Assembly (NCBI GenBank): GCA_963770045.1
Contig: CAVYOD010000019.1
Location: 124,001 to 188,000 of the forward strand
From: CAVYOD01 sp963770045
GTDB taxonomy: Bacteria; Acidobacteriota; Aminicenantia; Aminicenantales; CAVYOD01
Direction of reading: 5' to 3'
Length of the DNA: 64,000 nucleotides
Part shown: piece by piece, positions 9,296 to 18,489 of the stretch
Position numbering within the stretch: the stretch's first letter is position 1
How the letters are laid out: every line of letters begins with the position of its first letter
Made by a program: the position numbers and the translations under genes
The notes under the pieces: generated by a model
The model's input: the letters and a program-made list of their open reading frames with translations, nothing else
The model's database searches: none
Told to the model about the DNA's origin: nothing

Positions 9296-9848
9296 GATTA
9301 TGGACACGATCGCCGTCAGGACGATGGCCACCACGATGCTGACCAGCATATAACCCATAACTTTTTCTTTGGGGGTATCCATCAGCGGAGTATTGAACCC
9401 GAGATAGAGAACGTAGAGTCCATAGAGCCCGGCGATCCAGACCAGAAAGCCCAGATAGGGAATAATGAAAAGAATGCCCGCGACCCACATCGGGGCCATG
9501 CTGTAGACCGCCAGCTTCATGGCACTGACCATATTGGGGGTGGACGAGAACGTCGGGGCCAGCGCGTTGATGATCAGGGCAAGAACATAGACCATGATCA
9601 GAGAGAAGATATAATAAAAAACAGCCCTTAGAAAAGACGTGCCGATGCCCCATCCTGAACCAGCCGATGAAGGGAACCCTTTGCCCGATCAGGCCAAAGC
9701 CAATAAACTGTCCGATGGCCGGAATGGCGGCCAGGATAACGGCAAACGACGTAAAAAGCTCGGCGATCGTCGACGATTCGCCTTTGATCTTCACCCATTC
9801 TTCCTTGGGCTTTAAGATGATTGCTTGAACTCTTGATACTAGATCCAT
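9251..9848 (-). CDS. Yip1-family membrane protein (frameshifted)
   Basis: Inner-membrane protein of the YIP1 domain family (function in bacteria unknown), with an N-terminal MDLVSRVQAIILKPKEEWVKI segment followed by four or five hydrophobic spans. The frame changes near 9650-9663: the upstream half ends PFIGW and the downstream half continues as SGWGIGTSFLRAVF and on to a C-terminus AVGGVIRPI. One base change joins them into about 200 residues. ATG 9848 follows AGGAGG by 5 bases. A GTG 3 bases earlier is less likely. It is convergent with pyrF. Confidence 0.75.
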
Positions 9849-9907
9849 CACTTCCTCCTTTTTAGATTCAGAAAGACTATATATTTTTTATTTTTTAATG
9901 TCAACAA

Positions 9908-10248
9908 ATACGTCTATCTCGTTATCTCGTCGTCTCGTCTTCTCGTCAAAAACAATAACAGAAACAAGAACGTCTGTCTCCTCAAGTGAGCACTGAGCTG
10001 TAGAGTGAGCAGTTCAAGAACTATATTCACATGCCTTTTAAGCAGAACAATGGAAGGATCCGGAGAAGCTAAGATAGCAGAGCCATCGAAGCCAGAATCA
10101 ATCTAGGATTGTTCTTATCCGCGATTAGATGCAAACAGCCGACCATAGGGCGCCAGGAATTCGTTCTCAAGCCTTATTACGCGCAATTCACTGCTCAGTG
10201 CTCACCGCTCACCGTTCGCTTCTTTAACGAGATGACGAGAGAGACGGT
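9908..10248. repeat. Composite intergenic repeat element upstream of tRNA-Cys
   Basis: The outer parts are inverted copies of GACGAGA/TAGACG units: 9908-9946 reads CGTCTATCTCGTTATCTCG... and 10226-10248 reads AACGAGATGACGAGAGAGACG. Inside them is a pair of inverted 7-bp arrays (9986-10015 GTGAGCACTGAGCTG..., and 10187-10220 CACTGCTCAGTGCTCACC...). The core between the arrays shares GTTCAAGAACT and a GGCGC..GGAATTCGT block with the element at 10526-10829, so the two are related copies. No credible gene is present in this 400-bp gap. Confidence 0.7.
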
Positions 10249-10253
10249 TTTGG

Positions 10254-10329
10254 TGGAGGCGCGGGTCGGACTCGAACCGACGAATCGAGGTTTTGCAGAC
10301 CTCTCCCTTAGCCTCTTGGGTACCGCGCC
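10254..10329 (-). tRNA. tRNA-Cys (anticodon GCA)
   Basis: On the minus strand the 7-bp acceptor GGCGCGG pairs with CCGCGCC; the anticodon loop CTGCAAA sits between GAGGT and ACCTC; the T arm contains GGTTCGAGTCC; discriminator T and an encoded CCA follow. It lies 36 bp from tRNA-Gly, in the same direction. Confidence 0.95.
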
Positions 10330-10365
10330 TTATTCCTCAAGATCTTGCGCATGTTCGGGCGAAAC

Positions 10366-10440
10366 TGGAGCGGGCGATGGGACTTGAACCCATGGCCTTC
10401 TGCTTGGCAAGCAGACGTTCTACCACTGAACTACGCCCGC
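10366..10440 (-). tRNA. tRNA-Gly (anticodon GCC)
   Basis: The minus strand reads acceptor GCGGGCG / CGCCCGC, D arm AGTTCAGTGGTAGAAC, anticodon loop TTGCCAA, T arm GGGTTCAAGTCCC and encoded CCA. It probably forms a transcript with tRNA-Cys downstream of it on the minus strand. Confidence 0.95.
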
Positions 10441-10525
10441 GCATATTTCAGGGCCGGAAAAACTCCCCGCTTAACCTAACAAAAAGTCAGTTCCCTGTCA
10501 ACAACACCGTACTCCGACCAAAAGC

Positions 10526-10829
10526 CAGTGAGCACTGAGCTGTGAGCAGTGAGCGGTTCAAGAACTGTGTTCGTTTAGCGTCCATACAGGGCAGTGGACG
10601 GGTATAGGAGAGACCAAGATATTTTAGAACAGAGGTAAGGCTGGGACACTCAGTGCTAAGCGCCTCTGCAAACTAAGGCGGAGCCAGCGAGACCAGAAGC
10701 GAGCCCCAAAACCGTAAGGCGCTGGGAATTCGTCATTAAGTCTTGGTATGCGGTTTTTCACTGCTCAGTGCTCACCTTGTTCGCTTTTTTGACGAGATAG
10801 ACGGGCGACGCGAAGACGAGATAGACGGT
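10526..10829. repeat. Composite intergenic repeat element, second copy flanking the tRNAs
   Basis: Plus array at 10526-10555 (GTGAGCACTGAGCTGTGAGC...), minus array at 10757-10785, then GACGAGATAGACG units at 10788-10829. The roughly 200-bp core starts GGTTCAAGAACTGTGTTC and ends GGCGCTGGGAATTCGTCATTAAG, matching the core of the 9986-10220 element. The gap holds no credible gene. Confidence 0.7.
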
Positions 10830-10831
10830 TT

Positions 10832-11635
10832 TTACTTGGATTGGACCTCGAAGCCCTCTTCTACGGTATCCCGGCAGGAGAGGACTTTGACCGTGGCCGT
10901 CTTCGGCTGGAGGTCAATGACGACGACATTCCCGATCGCCAGCCTGGGCACGTCTTTCTTCACCCTCTTGAAGACGGTCAGCTGCTGCCCCAATTTGAGC
11001 CCGTCATCGCTGCCGAGATCGATGACCGCCCAATAGCCGGAGCCGAGGACAATATAGTCTCCATCCAAATAGACAATGTGGCCGTTCAAGCCCGTTCCCT
11101 CCTCCAACACCATATCATACCCCACATCTTTGCCGAGAACGGTTTCCCTTTCTTCGTAGGGGACAAGAAAGTCACCCGCCAGTACCGGACCGCAGGCTTT
11201 TTCGACGGTCACGATCCCCCGTTTCTCTGCGAGTCGAACGATCCGGACCTTTCCTCGCCTGGTCACCAGATAGCCCCAATTCCGGCCGGTCGTCCGGTCG
11301 GAAATTCCGGCCCCGACATTCAGGACCAAGAACATCTGGCCAACTTCCAGGCCGTCCTGGCTGCCCTTGTCGATGTAAAGAATATCGGCATCGCCCTGGA
11401 GGATTTTCTCATCCGTTTTTTCGCCGGCAATGATCCGGATATCAAAGTTCGGTTTTTCGAGTGTGTAGACCGAGCAGTAGAGGTCGGAGTCGCTGATCAG
11501 AGGGTATTCTTCCTGATAGATTTTCGCTCTTTCGATCTGGGTTTTCTGAACTTCCTGGCCGGCCATGGAAGCCGAAAGAAAGATCCCCGCCGTGATAAGC
11601 AGAGGAATGAACATCCATACATATGATTTCTTCAT
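10832..11635 (-). CDS. Exported protein with two repeated FlgT-C-like beta domains
   Basis: Not assigned to a characterised gene. A signal peptide is clear (MKKSYVWMF then a hydrophobic run ending SASMAGQ). The mature part has two similar segments, each with (I/V)D.GS.DGL..GQ...V followed by a TVxV...V..GD strand pair; one is near residues 85-165 and one near 200-265. This resembles the small beta domain at the end of FlgT and related envelope proteins. ATG 11635 follows AGAGG by 6 bases; longer in-frame starts lack the signal-peptide geometry. A periplasmic location is inferred; the function is unknown. Confidence 0.7.
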   Translation of the reverse strand: MKKSYVWMFIPLLITAGIFLSASMAGQEVQKTQIERAKIYQEEYPLISDSDLYCSVYTLEKPNFDIRIIAGEKTDEKILQGDADILYIDKGSQDGLEVGQMFLVLNVGAGISDRTTGRNWGYLVTRRGKVRIVRLAEKRGIVTVEKACGPVLAGDFLVPYEERETVLGKDVGYDMVLEEGTGLNGHIVYLDGDYIVLGSGYWAVIDLGSDDGLKLGQQLTVFKRVKKDVPRLAIGNVVVIDLQPKTATVKVLSCRDTVEEGFEVQSK

Positions 11636-11735
11636 TTTGCACCTCTTGGCTGAATTTCGTCCCATTAAGCTTTCGGTCATTATAATGGGCAATTTTTAGC
11701 CTGTCAATAGCGAGAATTTGGGGACAGCCCGTCCC

Positions 11736-11765
11736 TTGACAAACACAGACGATTGCTTCTAACAT
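11736..11765 (+). promoter_or_regulatory. Sigma-70 type promoter for the HU gene
   Basis: TTGACA (11736-11741), 18-base spacer, TAACAT (11760-11765), followed by AGGAGG and the HU ATG at 11814. Just upstream, 11716-11736 holds a small GGGGACAGCCCGTCCC inverted repeat similar in style to the arms of the 22492 element. Confidence 0.6.
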
Positions 11766-11813
11766 AATATTAGTCGCTCAGCACAAAGGAAAATTAATAA
11801 AAGGAGGCGGTAG

Positions 11814-12083
11814 ATGAACAAAAAAGAGACGATCGCCAGGATCGCCAAAGATGCCAGCCTGACCCTCCACCAGGCGGAAAACGCCTTTTCCTCCTTCCTC
11901 CAAGGGATCAAAGATTCCCTTAAAAACGGGAACCGGGTGACCTTTTCGGGGTTCGGCAGTTTCGAGGTCAAATGGAGGATGCCCCGCAAAGGCAGGAACC
12001 CGAAAACCGGAGAGGCGATCGAAATCCTCAAGAGAAAGAGGGTCAAATTCAACCCCAGCAAACGCCTTAAGGACATCCTCTAA
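11814..12083 (+). CDS. HU/IHF-family DNA-binding protein
   Basis: Histone-like DNA-bending protein of 89 residues, the normal HU length. It starts MNKKETIARIAKDA, has the GFGSFEV turn near 46-52 and the DNA-binding arm RKGRNPKTGE near 58-67, and ends FNPSKRLKDIL. A strong AGGAGG lies before the ATG and a promoter about 50 bp upstream. It is probably a single-gene transcript; it cannot be told from HU-alpha, HU-beta or IHF subunits by eye. Confidence 0.93.
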   Translation: MNKKETIARIAKDASLTLHQAENAFSSFLQGIKDSLKNGNRVTFSGFGSFEVKWRMPRKGRNPKTGEAIEILKRKRVKFNPSKRLKDIL

Positions 12084-12086
12084 GAC

Positions 12087-12180
12087 CAGCGAATAGCTCA
12101 TAGTTGATCGCCAGCAAAAGAATAATTCCATTCAACCCAGCCTTGAGCTATGAACTATAAGCTATGAGCCATGAGCTGGC
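12087..12180. repeat. Inverted repeat patch of TGAGCTA-type units
   Basis: 12087-12112 contains AGCTCATAGTTGATCGCC and 12139-12180 contains repeated units TGAGCTA, TGAACTA, TAAGCTA, TGAGCCA, TGAGCTGG in the opposite sense. It is a diverged member of the 7-bp-unit element family and sits just after the HU gene, where it may end transcription. Confidence 0.55.
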
Positions 12181-12194
12181 TTTCCGGTTCCGTC

Positions 12195-12222
12195 TTGAAT
12201 AAAGGGCGAGCTTTCTTATAGA
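12195..12222 (+). promoter_or_regulatory. Candidate promoter for ddl-ruvX-mltG
   Basis: TTGAAT (12195-12200), 16-base spacer, TATAGA (12217-12222), 23 bp before the ddl ATG. Confidence 0.5.
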
Positions 12223-12245
12223 ATAGGGCCGCGAGGACACCAAAA

Positions 12246-13313
12246 ATGGTCAAAAAAACAAAAGTCGCACTGCTCTTCGGCGGCCGTTCGGCCGAGCATG
12301 AAGTCTCATTGCGTTCGGCGGCGGCGATCTATCAGAATCTCGATCCTCAAAGATTCCAGGTCGAATCCATCTACATCAATAAGCAGGGCGACTGGAGTGT
12401 CGTCCCTTCTCCCCTTTTCCCCATAGAAACCCTTATGAAAGTTCCTTCTGCTTCATTCCTGCCCTGGCAAGTCTCCGGGCTGCACCAATCGCTGAAATCG
12501 GACATTTATTTCCCTGTCCTTCACGGCCCCTATGGTGAGGATGGAACGATCCAGGGGCTGTTGGAGATGGCGGATGTCCCCTATGTCGGCGCGGCCGTGC
12601 TCGCCTCCTCCGTGGGCATGGATAAGGCTATGATGAAGATCCTCTTCAGGGCAGGAAATCTTCCCGTGGTCAAACTCCTCATCCTCCTGGAGAAGGACTG
12701 GAAGGCCGGGAAGGCCGCTGTCCTCAGAGACATCAAAAAAGGATTTCGGCTGCCGCTCTTTGTCAAACCCTCGAACTTGGGATCGAGCGTGGGCATCACC
12801 AAGGTAAAAGACTATGCCCAGACGGCCGAGGCGTGCGAAACGGCCTTCGCCTACGACCGCAAGATTCTGGTGGAACAGGGCATCTCGGGCCGCGAATTCG
12901 AGTGCAGCGTCCTCGGAAACGACGATCCCAGCGCCTCCCTGCCGGGCGAAATCGTTCCCTTCCGCGAATTCTATGACTACGACGATAAGTACATCGACGG
13001 CAAGACGAGATTCGGGATCCCGGCAGACATCCCTTCGCTGACCGTTAAGAAGATCCAACGCCTGGCCATCGAGGCTTTCAAGGCCATCGATGGCTCGGGC
13101 ATGGCCAGGGTGGATTTTTTCTTTGAGACCAAGACCGGACGGATTTACGTCAACGAGATCAACACGATCCCCGGTTTCACCGAGATCAGCATGTATCCTA
13201 AGCTCTGGGAGGCGAGCGGCCTGCCCTTCCCGAGGCTCGTCGAAAGGCTCATCGAGCTGGGTTTTGAACGTCATCAAGCCAAGAAAAGACTCGTCACGCG
13301 AAGGCCCAAATGA
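12246..13313 (+). CDS. ddl: D-alanine--D-alanine ligase
   Basis: ATP-grasp enzyme that makes D-Ala-D-Ala for peptidoglycan. The 355 residues show LLFGGRSAEHEVSLRSA at the N-terminus, PYGEDGTIQGLLE, the nucleotide-binding KPSNLGSSVGITK, and the metal-binding end NEINTIPGFTEISMYP. It overlaps ruvX by 4 bp (ATGA), and mltG follows, so cell-wall and replication-related genes share one operon. The two other ATP-grasp ligases of this window (60.4-62.5 kb) are much more diverged, so this copy is the housekeeping Ddl. Confidence 0.95.
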   Translation: MVKKTKVALLFGGRSAEHEVSLRSAAAIYQNLDPQRFQVESIYINKQGDWSVVPSPLFPIETLMKVPSASFLPWQVSGLHQSLKSDIYFPVLHGPYGEDGTIQGLLEMADVPYVGAAVLASSVGMDKAMMKILFRAGNLPVVKLLILLEKDWKAGKAAVLRDIKKGFRLPLFVKPSNLGSSVGITKVKDYAQTAEACETAFAYDRKILVEQGISGREFECSVLGNDDPSASLPGEIVPFREFYDYDDKYIDGKTRFGIPADIPSLTVKKIQRLAIEAFKAIDGSGMARVDFFFETKTGRIYVNEINTIPGFTEISMYPKLWEASGLPFPRLVERLIELGFERHQAKKRLVTRRPK

Positions 13314-13750
13314 GGATACTCGGCCTGGACTACGGAGACAGGAGCATCGGGTTGGCCATGAGCGACGCGCTCCTCCTGACCGCCCAACCGCTGGGAGCCT
13401 ACCGCCTCAAGGCCAGGGACGAAGACAACCAAAATTACTTTCGCGACCTGGTCAAAAAATATGAAATCGGCCACATCGTCGTGGGTTTTCCCTTGAGAAT
13501 GGACGGGACCGCCGGAACCCGGGTTCAAAAAACCAAGGAATTCGCGGACTGGCTGGAAAAGGCTGTCGGCGTGCCGATCGTGTTCTGGGATGAACGGCTC
13601 ACCACTCAGCAGGCCCAGGGCATTCTCCACGGTCAAAAAATAAAACGAAAAAAACAAAAGGCCCTGGAAGACCAGGTCTCGGCGGTGATCATCCTGGCCA
13701 GCTATCTGGAACGGAAGAATTTCGACAACTATGGTCCGGAAAGCCTTTAG
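13310..13750 (+). CDS. ruvX: Holliday-junction resolvase-like nuclease RuvX (YqgF)
   Basis: RNase H-fold protein of 146 residues, implicated in pre-16S rRNA 5' maturation and annotated as a putative Holliday junction resolvase. Motifs: LGLDYGDRSIGLAMSD with the first catalytic Asp, IVVGFPLRMDGT, and FWDERLTTQQA with the last acidic residues. The start codon overlaps the ddl stop, and its end overlaps the mltG start by 20 bp. Confidence 0.93.
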   Translation: MRILGLDYGDRSIGLAMSDALLLTAQPLGAYRLKARDEDNQNYFRDLVKKYEIGHIVVGFPLRMDGTAGTRVQKTKEFADWLEKAVGVPIVFWDERLTTQQAQGILHGQKIKRKKQKALEDQVSAVIILASYLERKNFDNYGPESL

Positions 13751-14744
13751 AGCCGCGCTCGTCGTGGCCATCGTCGGGACGGGGATTTTCGCGGCCTGGC
13801 TCTCCCGTGAGATCAACCGCCGGCCGGAGGGACCCCCGAGAAAATTCCTCTTCGAGATCGAGCGGGGCAAAGGAGTCCGCTGGATCGCCAGGCTTTTGAA
13901 ACAACGGCAGGTCCTCAGCAGAGAATGGCCCTTCTTGGTGGAATACCGGCTTTTTGTCTCCCCGAAAGGCCTGAGGGCCGGAGAATACGAGCTTTCCCTG
14001 CCGGTGGGGGTCAAGGATGTTCTCCATGACCTCCTGGAAGGGAAAGTCTTCCTGCATCCGCTGACCATCCCCGAGGGGCTGACCGCGCGGGAAATCGCCA
14101 GACTCGTGCCCAGCCTGGGTTTCGGCCGCGAGCAGGAATTTCTCGATGCCTTTGAAGACCCGGGAGAGGTTAGGTCCCTTGATCCCAAAGCCAGGACCTG
14201 CGAAGGATATCTCTTCCCGGAGACGTACCATTTTCCCAAAGGGACGCCCGCCCGGCAGATCACCAAAGCCATGCTGACGGAGTTCGAGAGCGTCTTTCAG
14301 GATGCCTGGCGCCGGCGGGGGCGGGAGATCGGCCTGTCTTTAAGGGAAACCGTCATCCTGGCTTCGCTCATCGAAAAAGAAACCTCCCTTCCCGAGGAAA
14401 GAAAGCTTGTTTCAGCCGTCTTCCACAACCGCCTCAAAATGGGGATGAAGTTGGACTGCGACCCGACGATCATCTACGCCCTGAAACAAAAGAATGATTA
14501 TGAGGGCCGGCTGCTGCGCAAGGACCTGACCTTGGATTCTCCGTACAACACTTACCTCTATGGCGGTTTGCCTCCGGGTCCCATCTGTAACCCTGGGAAA
14601 ATCTCCCTCGAGGCCGCCCTCTATCCGGCCGAAAACAACTATCTCTATTTTGTCTCCCGGAACGACGGGAGCCACGTCTTCAGCAAGACCTTCGCCGAAC
14701 ACCAGGCCAATGTCAGAAAATACCAAAAACATAACAAGAAGTGA
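13731..14744 (+). CDS. mltG: Endolytic murein transglycosylase MltG
   Basis: Membrane-anchored lytic transglycosylase that cleaves nascent glycan strands. One N-terminal transmembrane span (about residues 7-24) is followed by a LysM-like region and the YceG catalytic domain with EGYLFPETY, ASLIEKETS (catalytic Glu), SAVFHNRLK and DSPYNTYLYGGLPPGPI, all characteristic. Length 337 is typical. The TGA stop is the first unit of an adjacent 7-bp repeat array (GTGAGCACGTGAGCAGTGAG). Confidence 0.94.
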   Translation: MVRKAFRAALVVAIVGTGIFAAWLSREINRRPEGPPRKFLFEIERGKGVRWIARLLKQRQVLSREWPFLVEYRLFVSPKGLRAGEYELSLPVGVKDVLHDLLEGKVFLHPLTIPEGLTAREIARLVPSLGFGREQEFLDAFEDPGEVRSLDPKARTCEGYLFPETYHFPKGTPARQITKAMLTEFESVFQDAWRRRGREIGLSLRETVILASLIEKETSLPEERKLVSAVFHNRLKMGMKLDCDPTIIYALKQKNDYEGRLLRKDLTLDSPYNTYLYGGLPPGPICNPGKISLEAALYPAENNYLYFVSRNDGSHVFSKTFAEHQANVRKYQKHNKK

Positions 14745-14910
14745 GCACGTGAGCAGTGAGCTGTGAGCAGTGATCAAATTTAAACAGAATCATAAAACTC
14801 GAGACCAGAAGGTCTGAGGTCAATAAGAATCTTAATCTCTGTCGTTTATTTTACGTGCGACTCTTAGTTCTTTATATAAGCTCACTGCTCAGCCGCTCAC
14901 TGCTCACTGA
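14742..14910. repeat. Inverted 7-bp-unit repeat element
   Basis: Plus array 14742-14775 (GTGAGCACGTGAGCAGTGAG then GCTGTGAGCAGTGA) faces minus array 14880-14910 (GCTCACTGCTCAGCCGCTCA then CTGCTCACTG) across a roughly 100-bp AT-rich core that also holds a CCAGAAGGTCTG hairpin. The arms are complementary over about 25 bases. It lies between mltG and the next secreted-protein gene. Confidence 0.75.
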
Positions 14911-15012
14911 TGGTGTTGTGGCCCAAAAAGTTTCGTGCTATATTACTAAGCTGTATTATCGGCGGTGAAAAATTCTGGGATGGCCTAGGACGGTTCGATC
15001 TGAGGAGGCAAC

Positions 15013-16150
15013 ATGAAAAACAAACAATTGGTCGGTCTTGGTTCTCTGCCTGGGGCTTGTCCTCAGCGTATTTCTCTCCGCTGGCTTCGCCATTCAGAAA
15101 GACCAGAAAGATAAAGATAAGAAAGAAGGCAAGCCCGAAGAAAAAATATTCATTCCCAAGGAAATCAAGGCCGTCCTGGAACAGGGCCTGGCGGCGCGTC
15201 AGCCTCGTTTGGACATCCCTTTCACCATCTTCAAACAGTATTATCTTCCCGCCCAGAACGCCATCCACAGCATCTTTTTCTTCAAGGCCAAGAACGTCGA
15301 CCTTGGCTTCGCCCCCGCTCCCCAGTCTCCTGCTCCCGCACCGGCTCAGACCGAAAAGGAAAAAGAGCCCCAGGCGACCCCTGAAGCACAGGCCCAGCCC
15401 GCCGGACTCCAGGCGAGGCTCAATGTTTTTCTTCAATTTCTTCTGGAGGAAAACAATGCGCCGCCGAAAATCGCCAGAGAGGCCTTTGTTCCCGTCGCTC
15501 TCCAGGCAGACAACGCTTCTTATGACCCCGAAAAGGAGGAATGGTACACGGTCGGTTATACCCTTCTTCCGGGCAAGTACATCTTGGCCATGGCCATCAC
15601 TTCTCTGGACCTCAAAAAGATCGGGACCGTCTATTACGAATTCTCCCTCCCCGATTCCAGGGCCTTCACTCAAAGCCTGGATACAACGCCCATCTTTTTC
15701 GTCAAGCAGATCACCAAGCTCGAGGCCCCGGAAACGAGGGCTCTCGTTCACAAAGGGCTCTTCACCTACTCCGTGCTCCGGATGGAACCGAATCTCGACA
15801 ACGTTTTTAAGGCCGGAGACAACCTCGACATCTTCTTCTTCATTTTCGGCGCCAAACCTGTCGAGGCGAAACCCGGTGAACAGACCCAGCAACCCCAGTA
15901 CAATATCGAGGTCAGCTATGAAGTCAAGCAGGGGGATAAGGCCGCCGTCCGTTACGAACCGGCCCTCTATACCTTCCCGCTGATCAGCCACGCCCTGCCG
16001 ATGAAGCAGACCGTCTTGATCAAAACCGACAAAGAGGAAAAGAGAGAACAGCGCGACCTTCCGGCTGGGAAATACACACTCTCGCTCAAGATCACCGATA
16101 AGGTCTCGGGGCTGACGATCGACAAAACGATAGATTTCGAAGTCAAATAA
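15013..16150 (+). CDS. Secreted protein of unknown function, GWxTD-cluster associated (frameshift in signal peptide)
   Basis: Unrecognised. A strong GAGGAG site precedes ATG 15013 (MKNKQLVGL), but the open frame that runs to 16150 begins at about 15038 one base out of phase. Dropping one base near 15030-15037 joins them into an ideal signal peptide (MKNKQLVG then LVLCLGLVLSVFLSAGFA). The mature protein has a Lys/Glu-rich stretch, a Pro/Ala/Gln linker near 95-125, and two beta-rich halves; the last half ends LPAGKYTLSLKITDKVSG, very like the tail domains of GWxTD proteins. It converges on the GWxTD/TPR gene across a repeat element. A role in the same envelope system is inferred. Confidence 0.7.
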
Positions 16151-16345
16151 AGTGAGCACTGAGCCGTGAGCTGTGAGCAGCTAAAGCAATACAATCTCAT
16201 CGCCTAATAGCATATTTCGTCAGTTCAAACGATTCCCAGAGAGAATCCGAAGACCTATCTCGTTTAGGCGGGCAATTGGGAAATCTAAAAAAAGATAGCC
16301 TTTGATTAATTACAGCTCACTGCTCACAGCTCAGTGCTCACTGTT
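16151..16345. repeat. Inverted 7-bp-unit repeat element between convergent genes
   Basis: Plus array 16151-16185 (GTGAGCACTGAGCCGTGAGC...) and minus array 16312-16345 (AGCTCACTGCTCACAGCTCA...) can pair over about 25 bases. The minus array contains the TGA stop of the GWxTD/TPR gene. A CTATCTCGTTTAGGCGGG microrepeat lies in the core at 16255-16272. Confidence 0.75.
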
Positions 16346-18429
16346 TTTCTATTTCTTCGACGATCTTCTTGATCTCCGGTTGTTGCGGGTTCAGCCGGAG
16401 CGAGGCTCGGAGAACCTCGAGCGCTTTGCTTTTCTGATCCGTCCTGTAGAAACAAAAACCGAGAGCATTGAGCAGCCTCGTATCGGAATTGTAGATCTTG
16501 TTGCCCTCCAGAAGGCTGTTGATGGCTTCAGCATACTCCCCTTTTCCCAGCTCTGATTTGCCTTTGAGGAGATAATAATCAAACCTCAGTTTCTCGACGT
16601 CTCGGATGCCTTCGATCAGTTGCCGCGCCTGATCGAATTTATTGACCTTGAGGAGGAAATTGGCGTAGTCGACCACTTTTTCCTTGTAAGCCGGGTTAAG
16701 GGCATAGGCCTTCTGGTAGAATTCTTCCGCCTTCTCATTTTGATTGAGTTTGTCATATTGGTTGGCCAGCATGTAAAAATAAAGGTACCGGCCGGAGAGC
16801 GGAAATCCCTTGGCATTGGCGATCGGATGAGGGACCGCTTTTTCCGAGGAGACAATAAAATTGGCGCTTTTAGAATCCACGGCGCTGCCCGCCTTTATCG
16901 CTCAGAGTGAGTCTGAAATCGTAATAGTCAGGGGGAATTCCTTGGACGGGCAGGGACTGTTCGAAGACCATCAACTTGTTGTAGGCTTGATCGGCCAGCT
17001 TGATGGAAAAGGACTTTTCGAAAGGAGACTTTTCCCTAAGCCCTTTGATCCTGACGTCGACCTCGCCGCCGCTCCACAGCTCCTCCTCGAGGTTAGAGAC
17101 GGTGAAGGAAAAGAAGATCTGATCGGCGCTGGAATATATGGCCTTGGGGTCGATGAGCAGCTTTTTATCCAGGATTTTGTAGGGGATGTGAATTCCGGTT
17201 TGGTATTGTTCCGCTTTATAGCCCAGGTATGGACCGCCGAGCTGGGCGCCTCTCGCATCTCCTGAAACGGTGATATCTTTTTCCAGAATGCTGAACTCTT
17301 TCCCGATCGGATTCTGGAGGAGGACGGTCAGCCGGTACTTTCCTTCGGCGACCGGAAACGAATCCTCGATCGAGACGCCGTTGGCCCGGACCCGATCGGC
17401 ATCGTCCTTGCTGAAGTAAAAGGGCAGGTCACGGCTATACTGAAAAATGATCGTCTCGCCCAGCCTCAGGCTCACGTCGAGCCTGAAGCTCGAATAGAAC
17501 TGCTCCTTGGGCTCAAAATAATCGATCGAGATCGATTTGGGGACCATCGAAAAATTGAGGAAGGTGAGTCCGGTCTGGGGATCCTCGATCAGGGAGACAT
17601 TGCTATCGCAATCGACATAATTGGTCAGGTATTCGGTGCTGACCATCCCTCGATAATCCAAAAAGTGGGTCGCGTAGGCGGGATTGACATCCTTTTTGGG
17701 AGATTCATAGATATCCGCTAAGATCATGGCGTTTCGCACCGACGGACTGTAATCCGGGTTGATTTCTCCGGGGACGATGGAGAGAGAGATATCGGCCAGA
17801 GTGGGGGCCATTTCCTTGATCCTCTCGTAAAGCGCCTCATAATCGGTGGCGTCTTGGTTTCTCTTGTCCTGGAGGAGGTTGTAGGGACCGTCCACGACCG
17901 GGTTGTAGAGCCTGTATTCTCCTGCGCCGCCCCTCTGGTAAAACAGGAGGATAAAAAGGCTCGGCAGCTCTTTCTTGGGATCGCCGTAATAGGTCCAAGC
18001 CTGGCACGGAACGATGCCGAGATTGCCTTCAAAACGCTCGATGCTCACAGGCTGTCCCAGGATGATGTACGTCCGGCCCATATCGGTCATCCAGCCGGGA
18101 CGGCCGGCCCCGCGGCGGTAATGCTCATTAGCGTAGGTCCAGCGGCGCATGTATTCGTCTTTGTACTCATTCTCGGGAGTCCCGGGGGTCGGGTCGCGCT
18201 GGCGCCAAAAGCTCTCCATGAAGAGATCCCGGTCCCGGTCAATGGCCAGCCTGAGGAAGACCTCTTTTTCCTGGGGAAGGATGATGTAGGACACCAATGT
18301 GAGCCAGTCCTGGTACTTCTGGTCGAGGCTCTTGACGTCCACCTTCTCTGGCTTGGCCTTCTGGCCCGAGAAAAGCACAGAAACGCACAGGAGCAGGATG
18401 ATCCAGGCGAATTTCTTCTTCATCTCCAT
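16338..18429 (-). CDS. GWxTD-domain protein with C-terminal TPRs, copy 1 (frameshifted)
   Basis: Secreted protein of a family of unknown function named for its GWxTD motif. Signal peptide MKKKFAWIILLLCVSVLFSG (start at 18429, or 18423 for MKKK). The GWxTD domain follows: YIILPQEKEVFLRL, FWRQRDPTPGTPENE, then GWMTDMGRTYIILGQP near residues 110-125. Next come long beta-rich regions and, in another frame, TPR helices (NEKAEEFYQKAYALNPAY, KALEVLRASLRLNPQQ). The frame break is near 16895, where GGCGGGC carries one G too many; repaired length is about 697. It is the last gene of the minus-strand operon AP-fold/TPR - CarbReg/TPR - GWxTD lipoprotein - GWxTD/TPR. Its stop codon is part of a repeat array. 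Close paralogue of 31099-33194. Confidence 0.8.
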
Positions 18430-18489
18430 CAGCCCTTTTTCTTAAGAACCGAGCGATCGGCCCAAAAGTTTCATCCGGCGCGCCCGGCC

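Noticed and set aside
10109..10538. Two plus-strand ORFs of 80-92 codons
   Set aside because: They run through the complement of tRNA-Cys and tRNA-Gly; common false calls.
14897..16159. 420-codon minus-strand ORF opposite the secreted 15013 gene
   Set aside because: The plus strand has a ribosome site, signal peptide and beta-domain pattern; the minus frame is a Gly/Leu/Asp-rich shadow.
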